A DNA stretch of 14,344 nt from Lentisphaeria bacterium (GTDB lineage Bacteria; Verrucomicrobiota; Lentisphaeria; Oligosphaerales; Oligosphaeraceae). The stretch's first letter is position 1; each line of letters starts with the position of its first letter. Positions 14,335 to 14,344 of the stretch are shown one piece after another. The notes under the pieces are model-generated. The model was not told where the DNA came from. It ran no database searches and saw only the letters and a list, made by a program, of their open reading frames with translations. Position numbers and translations under genes: made by a program. The stretch spans positions 1-14,344 of the forward strand of contig JAEDMH010000052.1 of NCBI GenBank assembly GCA_016303095.1. Direction: 5' to 3'.

Positions 14335-14344
14335 TTAAACCTCT

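Larger units (their letters stand above)
13916..14344. other. Gene-free, repeat-rich intergenic region (runs off the window)
   Basis: These 429 bases follow the symporter stop and hold no credible gene. The one open frame (13997-14188) runs through inverted repeats and has low-complexity content. The region is a mosaic of two 9-base-phased CTAG arrays, two copies of a structured element, TCCGTG-type hexamer pairs, and additional hairpins, each listed separately. It could be a family of dispersed intergenic repeats, a mobile miniature element, a structured RNA or a protein-binding array. Confidence 0.7.

Overview
The window is a GC-rich bacterial segment in which every supported gene lies on the + strand, closely spaced and strongly biased to C-ending codons. 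None of the start codons has a recognisable Shine-Dalgarno sequence; they follow pyrimidine-rich leaders instead. The gene mix (ThrH-type phosphatase, membrane kinase of PknB type, large ADP-ribosylglycohydrolase, VWA protein, SD-poor translation, dispersed intergenic repeats) suggests the Planctomycetes-Verrucomicrobia-Lentisphaerae group. That is an inference and no marker here proves it.

Region 1 (1-4740) is housekeeping: the 3' end of a CPBP intramembrane protease, an unusual single protein joining shikimate kinase to a TtcA-like tRNA-thiolation PP-loop enzyme, valyl-tRNA synthetase (valS), and a stand-alone NifU C-terminal (Nfu-type) Fe-S carrier. The TtcA half keeps three cysteines expected to hold an Fe-S cluster, so the Nfu protein could plausibly supply it.

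Region 2 (4740-9239) holds a membrane-anchored proline-rich VWA protein behind a structured leader, then thrH, then a large ADP-ribosylglycohydrolase-family protein with a C-terminal beta-rich domain. Between the last two, starting two bases after the thrH stop, is a decayed copy of the 3' end of the hydrolase gene, about 88% identical over 118 bases. It is the relic of a tandem duplication or a recombination event.

Region 3 (9360-13915) holds a secreted all-helical protein whose stop overlaps the GTG start of a membrane Ser/Thr kinase with an extracytoplasmic sensor-like domain, followed 24 bases later by an AGCS-family sodium:amino-acid symporter. The three probably form one transcription unit.

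Region 4 (13916-14344) has no credible gene but is the most structured non-coding part. It contains two arrays of CTAG repeated every 9 bases, two diverged copies of a structured element that share a stem with the same bulged base, TCCGTG-type hexamer pairs spaced 9 bases apart, and several further inverted repeats. It runs off the end of the window. The strongest candidates for something undescribed are this composite repeat and the shikimate kinase-TtcA fusion. I saw no tRNA, rRNA, CRISPR array, transposase or known defence system.
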